Assembly: GCF_001956045.1 (NCBI RefSeq)
Contig: NZ_MRTH01000012.1
Coordinates: 62,001-126,000 of the forward strand
Length of the DNA stretch: 64,000 nucleotides
Direction of reading: 5' to 3'
From: Paenibacillus sp. FSL H7-0331
Lineage (GTDB): Bacteria > Bacillota > Bacilli > Paenibacillales > NBRC-103111
Part shown: positions 34,120-42,590 of the stretch, in pieces
How the letters are laid out: each line of letters opens with the position of its first letter
How positions within the stretch are numbered: the stretch's first letter is position 1
The notes under the pieces: generated by a model
Databases searched by the model: none
The model's input: only the letters and a program-made list of their open reading frames with translations
What the model was told of the DNA's origin: nothing
Position numbers and translations under genes: made by a program

Positions 34120-34311
34120 AGAGGAAAGCTGTTCGCCAATAGGACCATCATGAGCGGAACCTATGGTTTCGATCACTTGAACAGGTTGCTCCGTGGCTGC
34201 AGCAAAAGCAACATGTAGCTTAATGCCCGCACGTTCTCTATGAAACAATACCCAAGGGAGTCGTGGTTTTCCAAGGGTAATGGTCGTCGAATCGACAAGT
34301 AGACTTTTCAT
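34120..34311 (-). pseudogene. IS4-family transposase remnant
   Basis: The minus strand encodes LLVDSTTITLGKPRLPWVLF, RERAGIKLHVAF, QPVQVIETIGSAHDGPIGEQL, matching the DST...D core of IS4-type transposases (first catalytic Asp in VDSTT). The N-terminal part and the rest of the DDE domain are missing, and no terminal inverted repeats were seen. It lies 2 bp from the pckA stop, marking the right border of the aspartate/dicarboxylate block. Confidence 0.8.
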
Positions 34312-34672
34312 GAGGTCGTCTCTTTCAAATCAACTTCTGTGGTGGAATTGATTTTACCGAAAGAGCGTCCTTTTTTCAATTTTTAGCTTCCTGATTTTGG
34401 TTAATCAACAGGCGTGCTATGGGATGTCTTTATGGCAGAACCGCTCTTAGGGCTAATAGAAGCGGCAGGCAGCAAAGAAAGATGTCCTCGCCAACGCACC
34501 GACGTATGGGTTTAGACAAGGGTCTAGCCACAACCATGAATCAAACTTCTAGAACGTTCGACAAGATTTGATGAATTTCGTCAAGAAAGCTAATCAATTT
34601 CTAATAGTTACCTCAAACTTTTTGAAACATTTTCACGTATAGTAAGTGTATAGCTTAAGTGGAGGTGTTCTT
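34312..34672. other. Non-coding gap after the transposase remnant
   Basis: About 360 bp. A 27-codon open stretch beginning at ATG near 34432 has no recognisable product or ribosome binding site. The right end contains the promoter region of the next gene, with GGAGGTG at 34661-34667. I see no RNA gene or repeat; some of it may be decayed mobile DNA. Confidence 0.5.
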
Positions 34673-35266
34673 ATGAGAGACATTCAATTATTACACAAAG
34701 GAAAAGTTTATCATGGACGCATAGGATATGATCAACCAGATATGATGGAAGTTGAGACCTTAAAGCCTGTAGAATTTGCAAGAGGAGATAAAGTGTTATG
34801 CTTTGATTTCAAAAGACGTCAACCGACAAAGGTTTTATATGCATCCTCAACAAAGCTGATTCTTGCGACTGCAGAATCGGAATTGTTTAACATAGGAAAA
34901 AGACCAGAGAAAGCATATGAAGACTTTATGAATGACAATATGGAACCGATAAAAAGCTTTAAATTGAACACCTATGCGACACTTAACGATGATTTTAAAA
35001 TTACAGCTGTTCGGATTTCCAATGTAAGTCAAATCGGAATTGGCCTGGAGGTCAACGATTTTTCGATCAAGCTGAACCATGTGTATGATACCAAAATATT
35101 TTGCGACGATGAGTGCATCATGCCAAAAATTATCGTTCGTTATGCCCACATTTTGGAGAGAACGATTCGTTACGGAGCCGAAATTCACCAGATCTCAGCG
35201 AGTGATTTGAATAAATTTCAATATTATGTGGCGACTCAGCAATTCAAACAGCTTATGCATGCTTAA
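34673..35266 (+). CDS. PilZ-like domain protein (tentative)
   Basis: A 197-residue soluble protein. The N-terminal ~85 residues look like a small beta domain (IQLLHKGKVYHGRIGYDQPD), and the C-terminal ~105 residues include FKITAVRISNVSQIGIGLEV and VYDTKIFCDDECIMPKIIVR, which resemble the core of a PilZ domain (N-x-S-x-x-G). The usual RxxxR motif is not clear, so c-di-GMP binding is uncertain. ATG 34673 has GGAGGTG ahead; the longer frame from 34646 would include the ribosome binding site. It stands alone, with a terminator after it. Confidence 0.55.
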   Translation: MRDIQLLHKGKVYHGRIGYDQPDMMEVETLKPVEFARGDKVLCFDFKRRQPTKVLYASSTKLILATAESELFNIGKRPEKAYEDFMNDNMEPIKSFKLNTYATLNDDFKITAVRISNVSQIGIGLEVNDFSIKLNHVYDTKIFCDDECIMPKIIVRYAHILERTIRYGAEIHQISASDLNKFQYYVATQQFKQLMHA

Positions 35267-35285
35267 CACTTTTATAACATTTAAC

Positions 35286-35318
35286 AAACGCTGGGGTTGA
35301 TCCTGGCGTTTTTTGTTT
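35286..35318 (+). terminator. Rho-independent terminator
   Basis: AACGCTGGGGTTGATCCTGGCGTT forms an imperfect hairpin (AACGC/GCGTT with GGG/TCC inside) followed by TTTTTGTTTT. Confidence 0.7.
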
Positions 35319-35342
35319 TGGTAAAATATATTGCCGCATTTA

Positions 35343-35356
35343 ATAACACGTGTTAT
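35343..35356. promoter_or_regulatory. LacI-type operator, copy 1 (before the regulator gene)
   Basis: ATAACACGTGTTAT is a perfect 14 bp palindrome, in the longer shared sequence TAATAACACGTGTTATAT. It lies 22 bp before the LacI-family gene and recurs before the alpha-mannosidase gene at 36429. The central CG of a LacI-type site is present. Confidence 0.75.
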
Positions 35357-35377
35357 ATTGAATTTGAGGTGTTAATC

Positions 35378-36412
35378 ATGATGGGTAAAAGAGTAACCAG
35401 CTTTGATGTAGCCAAGCGTGCCGGTGTATCCCGAAGTGTCGTTTCGGCTGTGTTAAACGGAACCCAGGGAATTGGGGTTGGTGAAGAAAAGCGGAAGGCT
35501 GTATTGGAAGCGATTCGCGAGTTGAACTATCAGGTCGATGCACAGGCAAGAGGGATGAAGACAGGTCTTAGCCGATGCCTGGCTGCGTATGGCAATGTGA
35601 CGAATTTGCTTTTTTTGCAGGTACTTGAAGGTATGCAGGCCGCATGTGCAGGTCAGGGTTACCATGTACTGCTGTATCCGTTGGGTCCGTCGGAGCATCA
35701 GAAGCTGGAGGGATTGCTCGATTTGTACCTGCAGCGGCGGATAGATGGCATTGTCGCCCTGGACCGCCCGCATCAAGTGAGTGAATCCTGGGTGGAATTG
35801 GTGAACAGCCACAAGCTGCCTTATATATCTGTAGAAGGTTATCCCGAACATCATCAGATTACTTCGGTATTAATGGATTATTGGGAGAGTATTCATCGTG
35901 CGCTTGATTTTATTTGGGAACGAACGGGGCTGGCACCTGTATACCTCGAGCTGTATCATGAGCATATTCAGCTTGGTAGTGGGGATCGGCAGCGGCGGCA
36001 AGCCTATGAGCAATGGATGGCAGATAAGCAGTTGGAGCCTTGCATGCTATCGGCGGCGGATGGCCCATGGGAGCAGCGGCGTGAATTTTGGACAGACTGG
36101 GTTTCTGAACGCAGTAAGCCATCAGCCGTATTGACTAACTGGTCAAGAGGGGCTGTGTATGTATGCCGTGCCGCGCAGCTGCTTGGAGTTGAGGTTGGAC
36201 GCGACATTCATGTGATGGCAGCCGACAATACGGAGCGGATCAATCAGCATATGTACCCGACGATTACGTCCGTAGAGGTTCCTTATGTAGAGATGGGCCG
36301 TTTGGCAGCGGAACGAATATTGGAAACGATTGGTGGTCGCAGAGCGTTTTCAGATCATAGTGATATGATGGTGTCCTCACAGCTTATAGTTAGAGATAGT
36401 GTCGGCAGCTAA
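35378..36412 (+). CDS. LacI family transcriptional regulator of alpha-mannosidase
   Basis: A 344-residue LacI/GalR regulator: helix-turn-helix TSFDVAKRAGVSRSVVSAVLNG, hinge helix region NYQVDAQARGMKTG, and a periplasmic-binding-like sugar domain (VLEGMQAACAGQGYHVLLYP, RRIDGIVALD, LDFIWERTGL, HVMAADNTERINQHMYPTITSVEVPYVEMGRLAAERI). ATG 35378 follows GAGGTG. The identical palindromes before this gene and before the GH38 gene 53 bp downstream show that it very likely represses itself and the mannosidase. Confidence 0.93.
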   Translation: MMGKRVTSFDVAKRAGVSRSVVSAVLNGTQGIGVGEEKRKAVLEAIRELNYQVDAQARGMKTGLSRCLAAYGNVTNLLFLQVLEGMQAACAGQGYHVLLYPLGPSEHQKLEGLLDLYLQRRIDGIVALDRPHQVSESWVELVNSHKLPYISVEGYPEHHQITSVLMDYWESIHRALDFIWERTGLAPVYLELYHEHIQLGSGDRQRRQAYEQWMADKQLEPCMLSAADGPWEQRREFWTDWVSERSKPSAVLTNWSRGAVYVCRAAQLLGVEVGRDIHVMAADNTERINQHMYPTITSVEVPYVEMGRLAAERILETIGGRRAFSDHSDMMVSSQLIVRDSVGS

Positions 36413-36428
36413 TTTTTTTTGAATTTTA

Positions 36429-36442
36429 ATAACACGTGTTAT
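36429..36442. promoter_or_regulatory. LacI-type operator, copy 2 (before alpha-mannosidase)
   Basis: ATAACACGTGTTAT again, within the same TAATAACACGTGTTATAT context as copy 1. It lies 24 bp before the GH38 start, between the regulator stop and the mannosidase ribosome binding site. Confidence 0.75.
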
Positions 36443-36465
36443 ATCCAATACAAGGAGTGATCTGA

Positions 36466-39400
36466 ATGTTTTATGTTTGGGAAAAATTGAACGCCCGCGT
36501 GCTTGAGCTTGATGAATTTCGTTATAGAGATCGATTATCGATTCCAGCTTTTCAAAGCCTGGAGGATCCCGAGGGTGACATTGGTGGACGCCCCGTATTA
36601 CCTTTAACGCAGTCTCCAGATACGAAGGAAATGTCATTGGGCGAATATTGGCAGGGTCGTGACCGTTATCTGTGGCTGGCAGCTGATGTGGTGGTGCCGA
36701 AGGAATGGCAGGGCAAGAAGGTGTTGGGCCGGTTTGATTTTGGTAAAACAGGAGGAAGCTCAGGTTTTGAGTCGCTGCTGTATGTGAATGGACAACCTTA
36801 TCAAGGTGTCGACTCCAATCATCAGGAGGTTTTTTTCGAAGAGGCGGCGGGAGCAACCCTTGGGTTATGCTTCAGATTGTGGAGCGGTTTGGGCGGCTAT
36901 AATTCCAAGGCGATTATGGAGCATCAATTGAAGCGTGCCGAGCTGTGCTGGCTGGATGAGACGGCAGATGATCTGTATTATACAGCTCGTGCAGCACTCA
37001 GTGTTGCCAAAGTGATTCATGAGCATTCACCGGAGCGGCAAACATTGCTGTCTGCGGTTGATCAGGCTTTTTTGTTAGTGGATTGGTCCCGACCGGGCTC
37101 GGATGATTTTTACGCATCGGTAAGCGCCGCGGCACAGCTGCTGAGGGCAACGGTCAAGGAGCTTCCAAAGCATCATGCCGTGACGGTCCGCTGTATCGGG
37201 CATACGCATATTGATGTGGCTTGGCTGTGGCAGCTTAAGCATACGCGGGAGAAAGCGGTGCGTTCTTTTTCGACGGTTCTGCGTTTGATGGAAAAGTTCC
37301 CGGATTATGTGTTCCTACAGACAATGCCTCAGCTGTATGAATATATCAAAACCGACTATCCGGAAGTGTATGAGCAAATCAAGGTGAGAGTCAAGGAAGG
37401 ACGCTGGGAAGCTGGAGGCGGCATGTGGCTGGAAGCGGATTGCAACCTGACCTCTGGGGAGTCCTTGGTCAGACAGCTGCTCTATGGTACGCGGTTTCTT
37501 CGTGAGGAATTTGGTGCGGAATGCACTTATTTGTGGCTGCCGGATGTATTTGGCTACAGCTGGGCGCTGCCGCAGATTTTGCGAAAATCAGGGATCGATA
37601 CCTTCATGACGACCAAAATTAGCTGGAATCAATATAACCGTATGCCGCATGATACTTTTCAATGGCGGGGGATTGATGGCACAGAGGTATTAACGCATTT
37701 TATTACGACACCTGATCCTGATGCAGGTGACGGCGGCTGGCTGTATACGTATAACGGAGAGGTAACAGCCAGATCAGTTAATGGGATTTGGGAAACATAT
37801 CGTGACAAGGGTGTCAATCAGGAGCTGCTGTTGGCCTATGGATATGGAGACGGTGGTGGTGGCGTTAATAGAGAAATGCTGGAGCTGCGCCGCAGGCTTG
37901 CTGAATTGCCAGGTATTCCGCAAGTAACCACAGGTCGTGTTGATGATTATTTCACCGAACTGCACCAAACGATAGGGGAAACAAAGGAGTATGTGCATAC
38001 GTGGGATGGAGAGCTGTATCTGGAGCTGCATCGTGGTACTTATACGAGCCAGGCATATAACAAGCTGATGAATCGTAAGCTGGAATTGCTTGCCCGCGAA
38101 GCGGAATGGCTGGCCGTTATCGGCAGCTTAATCCAAGGAAATTGGAATCCTTATGCAAAGGAAAAAATCGACGAGGCCTGGAAAATTGTGCTTCGGAATC
38201 AGTTTCATGATATTATTCCAGGCTCTTCGATTAAAGAGGTTTATGAGGATTCGACGCTAGAATATGCAGAAGCAGAGAAGCTGCTGCAGCTCGCATGCGA
38301 CCAAGCCGAGGAAGCGCTAATTGTCACGTCTGCTGCCACTAACTCAGCCAATACAGCAAGCACATCGCAAGCTTCTGAAGACAAAGCGGTATATACGGTA
38401 TGGAACAGCGCAGGCTGGGAAAGAACAGGTCTGGTGCAAGTGAGGTACGATGGTTTCCTGGCTGCTAACCGCCATGTGGAATGGACGGATGCGCAGGGTC
38501 ATGCCCTCATTGCACAGCAGGATGCTGCCGGATGGTGGGTGCAGTTGAACGGAATCGCCTCCATGGGTTATTCGACGATTTACGCTGTATCCAATAATCT
38601 TATTAATAGTGAGCCTATCACGGATTCGCACCCAGAAGTGTTCACTTCATTGCCCAATGGGATTGAAACGCCTCATTACGTACTGACATGGAATGAACAA
38701 GGGCAATTGACTTCGATTTGGGACAAAATGGCACAGCGTGAAGTGTTGGCGGAGGGCTTCAGCGGCAACGTGCTGCAGGTGTTTGAGGATAAACCGAAAA
38801 GCAGACATGAGGCTTGGGATATTGATATTTATTACCAGGAGAAGAAGGAAGAAATTACTCATTTAACTTCAGCTATCATTAGCGAAATCGGACCACTTCG
38901 TGCTGTAGTGACGTTTAAATGGACCTACAAGGATTCTTCCATCGTGCAGCAAATGGTTCTTTATCGCGATTCACGCCGAATTGATTTTGTGAATGAAATC
39001 GATTGGCATGAGCAGCGCAAGCTGTTAAAAGCTGCATTCCCGGTTGAGGTACGTTCGACGGAAGCGACCTTTGATATTCAATATGGGAATGTGAAACGGC
39101 CAACACATTGGAACACTAGCTGGGATTATGCACGCTTTGAGGTTGTCGGGCACCAATGGGCTGATTTATCGGAGCGCGGTTATGGAGTAAGTCTGCTCAA
39201 CGATTGCAAATACGGCTACGATATTAAGGACAATGTGATGCGGCTGACACTGATCAAATCGGCAATGATTCCCGATGATCAGGCAGACCAAGGGCATCAT
39301 GCTTTCACTTACTCCTTGCTGCCGCATGCGGGAGATTGGATTGAAGGCGGAACGGCTGTTGAGGCTTGGGATTTGAACGCCCCAATGTCGAGCAAACCGG

Positions 39401-39684
39401 GTGCTTCTGATGCGCCTGCATCGTTATTCAGGTTAACAGGCGGATACGTGCATGTAGATGCCGTTAAAAAATCCGAGGACGATGGTCGCGTTGTACTGCG
39501 CTTCCACGAGTTTGGAGGACAGCGCGGAACGATTGAATTGAACAGTGATTACACGATTCGCGGCTGGCAGGAATGCGACTTGATGGAGCGGCCGATTGGT
39601 GAATCGTCGAACACCTCCGTTATTCGTCTGGCTATTAAACCTTATGAGATCAAGACACTGCTGATTGATGTTGTCAAAGGCTAA
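36466..39684 (+). CDS. Alpha-mannosidase, glycoside hydrolase family 38
   Basis: A 1072-residue cytosolic enzyme. After an N-terminal beta domain, the GH38 catalytic barrel begins near residue 240 with zinc-binding GHTHIDVAWLWQL, continues through GRWEAGGGMWLEADCNLTSGES and LWLPDVFGYSWALPQILRK (nucleophile D360), then the GH38 middle domain (ELYLELHRGTYTSQA, NQFHDIIPGSSIKEVYEDS) and C-terminal beta domains. There is no signal peptide, so it should act on imported manno-oligosaccharides. It is the target of the LacI regulator and shares its operator. AAGGAG precedes ATG 36466; a terminator follows. Confidence 0.96.
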   Translation: MFYVWEKLNARVLELDEFRYRDRLSIPAFQSLEDPEGDIGGRPVLPLTQSPDTKEMSLGEYWQGRDRYLWLAADVVVPKEWQGKKVLGRFDFGKTGGSSGFESLLYVNGQPYQGVDSNHQEVFFEEAAGATLGLCFRLWSGLGGYNSKAIMEHQLKRAELCWLDETADDLYYTARAALSVAKVIHEHSPERQTLLSAVDQAFLLVDWSRPGSDDFYASVSAAAQLLRATVKELPKHHAVTVRCIGHTHIDVAWLWQLKHTREKAVRSFSTVLRLMEKFPDYVFLQTMPQLYEYIKTDYPEVYEQIKVRVKEGRWEAGGGMWLEADCNLTSGESLVRQLLYGTRFLREEFGAECTYLWLPDVFGYSWALPQILRKSGIDTFMTTKISWNQYNRMPHDTFQWRGIDGTEVLTHFITTPDPDAGDGGWLYTYNGEVTARSVNGIWETYRDKGVNQELLLAYGYGDGGGGVNREMLELRRRLAELPGIPQVTTGRVDDYFTELHQTIGETKEYVHTWDGELYLELHRGTYTSQAYNKLMNRKLELLAREAEWLAVIGSLIQGNWNPYAKEKIDEAWKIVLRNQFHDIIPGSSIKEVYEDSTLEYAEAEKLLQLACDQAEEALIVTSAATNSANTASTSQASEDKAVYTVWNSAGWERTGLVQVRYDGFLAANRHVEWTDAQGHALIAQQDAAGWWVQLNGIASMGYSTIYAVSNNLINSEPITDSHPEVFTSLPNGIETPHYVLTWNEQGQLTSIWDKMAQREVLAEGFSGNVLQVFEDKPKSRHEAWDIDIYYQEKKEEITHLTSAIISEIGPLRAVVTFKWTYKDSSIVQQMVLYRDSRRIDFVNEIDWHEQRKLLKAAFPVEVRSTEATFDIQYGNVKRPTHWNTSWDYARFEVVGHQWADLSERGYGVSLLNDCKYGYDIKDNVMRLTLIKSAMIPDDQADQGHHAFTYSLLPHAGDWIEGGTAVEAWDLNAPMSSKPGASDAPASLFRLTGGYVHVDAVKKSEDDGRVVLRFHEFGGQRGTIELNSDYTIRGWQECDLMERPIGESSNTSVIRLAIKPYEIKTLLIDVVKG

Positions 39685-39724
39685 CTCTAACTCTAGATCG
39701 ACATATAAGCAGCACTGCAACGAC

Positions 39725-39764
39725 AGCCTGACTTCCAATTTGCTTGGACGTCAGGCTTTTTTTG
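39725..39764 (+). terminator. Rho-independent terminator after alpha-mannosidase
   Basis: AGCCTGAC (39725-39732) pairs with GTCAGGCT (39750-39757), with TCCA/TGGA extending the stem, followed by a T run. It ends the mannosidase transcript. Confidence 0.85.
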
Positions 39765-39789
39765 CGGGCTTTAAACTTTACACAATCAT

Positions 39790-40647
39790 TTAAATCGTTC
39801 TGTCTGCTGCGAATTCCCGTTTGTAGATGGAACTTATTGTCTCCAATAGGTTACGGCCATGCTCGCCGAACTTCAACTCCGTGACCTTTCCTTGTACAAG
39901 AAAGACGCCAGACGGATGGTTGGTTTCACCCAAAGCAGCTTCGTACAGAAGCGAAGCTCCTTTACTCGGGTGTGGAAAAAATAGCTGCATAATCGGTTTA
40001 ATATAAAACGGCAATCCTGGATTTTTACCTTTTCTGATCGTGTTATTGCCACCTGGATCCACACTAAGAATCCTGATTCCCTCATTGGCGACTATAGGAG
40101 CGATCTCCTGCGTCCACAGGGAAAGCGCGAGCTTGGAAGCTGCATATGGACCGAATAACTTTTTGAATACGGCAGGATGCTCCAGTGTGTCGGGATCAAA
40201 ATGCTTGAAATATTTAAAAGCATGGGTAGAGGTGTTCACGATGGTTTTCAAGTCTCCCCGTTGAACAAGCTCCTTCAGCTCCATATAAATCATGTAGGGC
40301 ACTACAGTCTGCAGCTCGTAATGCATCTCACGTCCCTGTTTGGAAAAGCTAAGCTCCGGGAAGCTGCCGCCTGCGTTATTGAACAACAGATCGATCTTCA
40401 CCTCAGCAGCTTTGATCTGGCGCAGAGCATGCTTCAAATTGTTGAAATCGGTAAGGTCAGCTTTGAAAATCCTAAGCTGACCTGCGTCAAGGCACTTCTG
40501 AATCCGTGTGTCGTCCTCGGGGAATCCCGAGCGGATCAGTGCAATGACCTGCCAACCTTCTGCCAGCATTTTGCGGGTTAATTCGAGCCCGATTCCGCTG
40601 CTTGCACCTGTAATAAGAGCAGTTTGATCTTGTCCCCTTGTCTTCAT
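39790..40647 (-). CDS. SDR family protein under a MerR-type promoter
   Basis: A 285-residue SDR-like protein: cofactor motif TGASSGIGLE, NNAGGSFPEL, and YAASK with Tyr and Lys; the usual catalytic Ser is in VNTSTHAF. The C-terminal part is longer than usual (IKPIMQLFFPHPSKGASLL). ATG 40647 follows GGAGG. Upstream lies a MerR-type promoter identical in form to that of the MerR gene at 44884, so this gene is likely its target. The substrate is unknown. Confidence 0.85.
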   Translation of the reverse strand: MKTRGQDQTALITGASSGIGLELTRKMLAEGWQVIALIRSGFPEDDTRIQKCLDAGQLRIFKADLTDFNNLKHALRQIKAAEVKIDLLFNNAGGSFPELSFSKQGREMHYELQTVVPYMIYMELKELVQRGDLKTIVNTSTHAFKYFKHFDPDTLEHPAVFKKLFGPYAASKLALSLWTQEIAPIVANEGIRILSVDPGGNNTIRKGKNPGLPFYIKPIMQLFFPHPSKGASLLYEAALGETNHPSGVFLVQGKVTELKFGEHGRNLLETISSIYKREFAADRTI

Positions 40648-40699
40648 TATGATGACCTCCATCGTTTAGTTTCGATTCAGGTTTCGATTCGATGGATTC

Positions 40700-40730
40700 A
40701 GTGTATAACTTGGAGTCGACTCCAAGTCAA
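40700..40730 (-). promoter_or_regulatory. MerR-type promoter of the SDR gene
   Basis: On the minus strand, TTGACT (-35) and TACACT (-10) are separated by 19 bp, the stretched spacing of MerR-activated promoters. The spacer contains most of a perfect 20 bp palindrome, ACTTGGAGTCGACTCCAAGT (40708-40727). Confidence 0.75.
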
Positions 40731-40763
40731 GCGTGGTAAAAGACATATTCAGAGAAGCCTACG

Positions 40764-42590
40764 TTACTTCGGAGGAAAAGCCATGCGAATAACTGTACCT
40801 GCGCCATAGGCGCTTTGTACCTCGATAGTACCACCATGCGCGAGAACCAGCTGTTTGGCAATGGCCAGACCGAGTCCGGTTCCTTGATCGTTTTCTTCCG
40901 TATTCGTGCCCCGGAAATACCTTTCGAACAGCAGCTCGGCAGTCGCTTCGTCCATGCCTTGTCCATTGTCGCTGACCAGGATAACGAAACCTTGATCGTC
41001 CTGCGTGGAAAGCGAAATACGGACGGCTGTGCCGGGAGGATTGTGCAGAACTGCGTTGGCTACGATATTATCGATGATCCGGTTAAACCATCCGGGATCA
41101 ATCGGATAGTACAGCTCCTGATCCATTCTGGTTAAGGCGACGTTGGCAGCCGACAAACGCGGGTCCTGCAGCAGTCGTATGATGGCTCGCTCGATGAATG
41201 CATTCATCTCAACCCTTTCAAAGGAAAGCGGCTGAGCTTCATTTTTCAACCGGTATGTAATGCTCAAATCTCCAATCATCGCGTCCATATAGGACGCTTT
41301 CTCCTTCATAATTGCTGCGAATTCGCGCACCTCTTCACGCGTCCATTCATAGTCGTCAGCCTCCAGCATGTGAGCGTATCCTACTATGGAGGACAGCGGT
41401 GTTTTCAAATCATGGGTAACTCCGGCAATCCATTCCTCCCTTGTTCTTTCCAATCTAATTCGCATATCCTCATTGCGTTTAAGCGTATCGGACAATCGGG
41501 AAAGGGAAGTGAAAATTTCCGTAAATAATCGATACCGTCTTTTGAGCTTCTGATCCTTGTGAATGCTTCGCGGGCGGCCTTTACGATCGGTCGGCTCCTT
41601 ATAATCGTCATTTGCCAGGTGCTGCAGCCAATCCATCATATGCAGAATCGGCGTACCGAATCGATGAGCATAGACAAAGGCAAGAATGATAAAAACAAGC
41701 AGGACAACGGCAAGCAAACCGGCAAATCCGAATATCATCACAGATTGTATGGAGCCGAATAAACCTTTGTGTGAGCTGGCGGGTAAGGGCATATGAAGAA
41801 CCCATGTTTGTGCTGTACGCTCGTCGAAAAAGGATGACAATTTGGCAGCATACCGATCCGCATATTCCGACCGCAATATAAAATCCTGCAGACTATATGA
41901 GGAAGGTGCCCCTTCTGATTTGCCCAATGAGGCTAGCTCCTTCATGTCGCCATCCAGTAGTTGCAGCCAGCCTCCGCTTTCCCTGATTTCGTGTTCCAGA
42001 TTATTCGGCAGCTGGATCGTTCGATCTGTTATCAGCGCGGATTCAGCAGCTTTTTGCGCGAGTAAGTGGCCTGTGTCCTGGGTTCCGTACAGCAGTGTGT
42101 AATCAACGCCGTCTTTGGATTCAATCCAAATATACAGTGAATACGGAAAAGGTTGCTTGCGTGACCAGATGGCCGCCAACTCGCCAGCATTATAATGGTT
42201 CGGTACATCGACGGGAGTATAATGCGAAGAAGTAACGTTGCCGCGCTCATCTAAGGTTTGCAGCCAACCTCCACTTTCCTTCACTTCGGTTAGCAGCTTG
42301 GGGTCAAATGTAATTTGCCCACTCTTGATTTCCAATGAATCTACAAGCAGCTGCAAGCCTGAGCTGGTGAAGCTGCGATTCATATCGAGCTGGCTCATTC
42401 TTATAAGCATAAAGAACAGGGCTACGGCCATAAGCACCAAGGCAATAAAGCCGACGATCGCGAATTGGCCGACGAACTGAGTGATCAGCCGTTTGGTAAT
42501 GATGCGTAATGAGTCAGGTCTCCGATGGAGTAAGAGCGGTTTGCTATCTGTCAGATTACTGTCGGTTATGCTTTTTTGTTTATCGCTCAC
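40764..42590 (-). CDS. Sensor histidine kinase with a duplicated sensor motif
   Basis: A 608-residue membrane kinase. Membrane helices at about 42-65 and 281-306 bracket an extracytoplasmic sensor in which ESGGWLQTLDERG (about 105-117) and ESGGWLQLLDGDM (about 204-216) look like two copies of one unit. A cytosolic helical linker, HisKA domain (H in AGVTHDLKTPLSSIVGYAH) and HATPase domain (NIVANAVLHNP, VSDNGQGM, GTGLGLAIAKQL) follow. GTG 42590 is preferred to GTG 42599 on ribosome binding site spacing. Its start overlaps the regulator stop, so the two are cotranscribed. Confidence 0.92.
   Translation of the reverse strand: MSDKQKSITDSNLTDSKPLLLHRRPDSLRIITKRLITQFVGQFAIVGFIALVLMAVALFFMLIRMSQLDMNRSFTSSGLQLLVDSLEIKSGQITFDPKLLTEVKESGGWLQTLDERGNVTSSHYTPVDVPNHYNAGELAAIWSRKQPFPYSLYIWIESKDGVDYTLLYGTQDTGHLLAQKAAESALITDRTIQLPNNLEHEIRESGGWLQLLDGDMKELASLGKSEGAPSSYSLQDFILRSEYADRYAAKLSSFFDERTAQTWVLHMPLPASSHKGLFGSIQSVMIFGFAGLLAVVLLVFIILAFVYAHRFGTPILHMMDWLQHLANDDYKEPTDRKGRPRSIHKDQKLKRRYRLFTEIFTSLSRLSDTLKRNEDMRIRLERTREEWIAGVTHDLKTPLSSIVGYAHMLEADDYEWTREEVREFAAIMKEKASYMDAMIGDLSITYRLKNEAQPLSFERVEMNAFIERAIIRLLQDPRLSAANVALTRMDQELYYPIDPGWFNRIIDNIVANAVLHNPPGTAVRISLSTQDDQGFVILVSDNGQGMDEATAELLFERYFRGTNTEENDQGTGLGLAIAKQLVLAHGGTIEVQSAYGAGTVIRMAFPPK

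Noticed and set aside
26987..34311. An intact composite transposon around the aspartate block
   Set aside because: The flanking transposase pieces belong to different IS families, both are heavily truncated, and no terminal inverted repeats or target duplications were seen.
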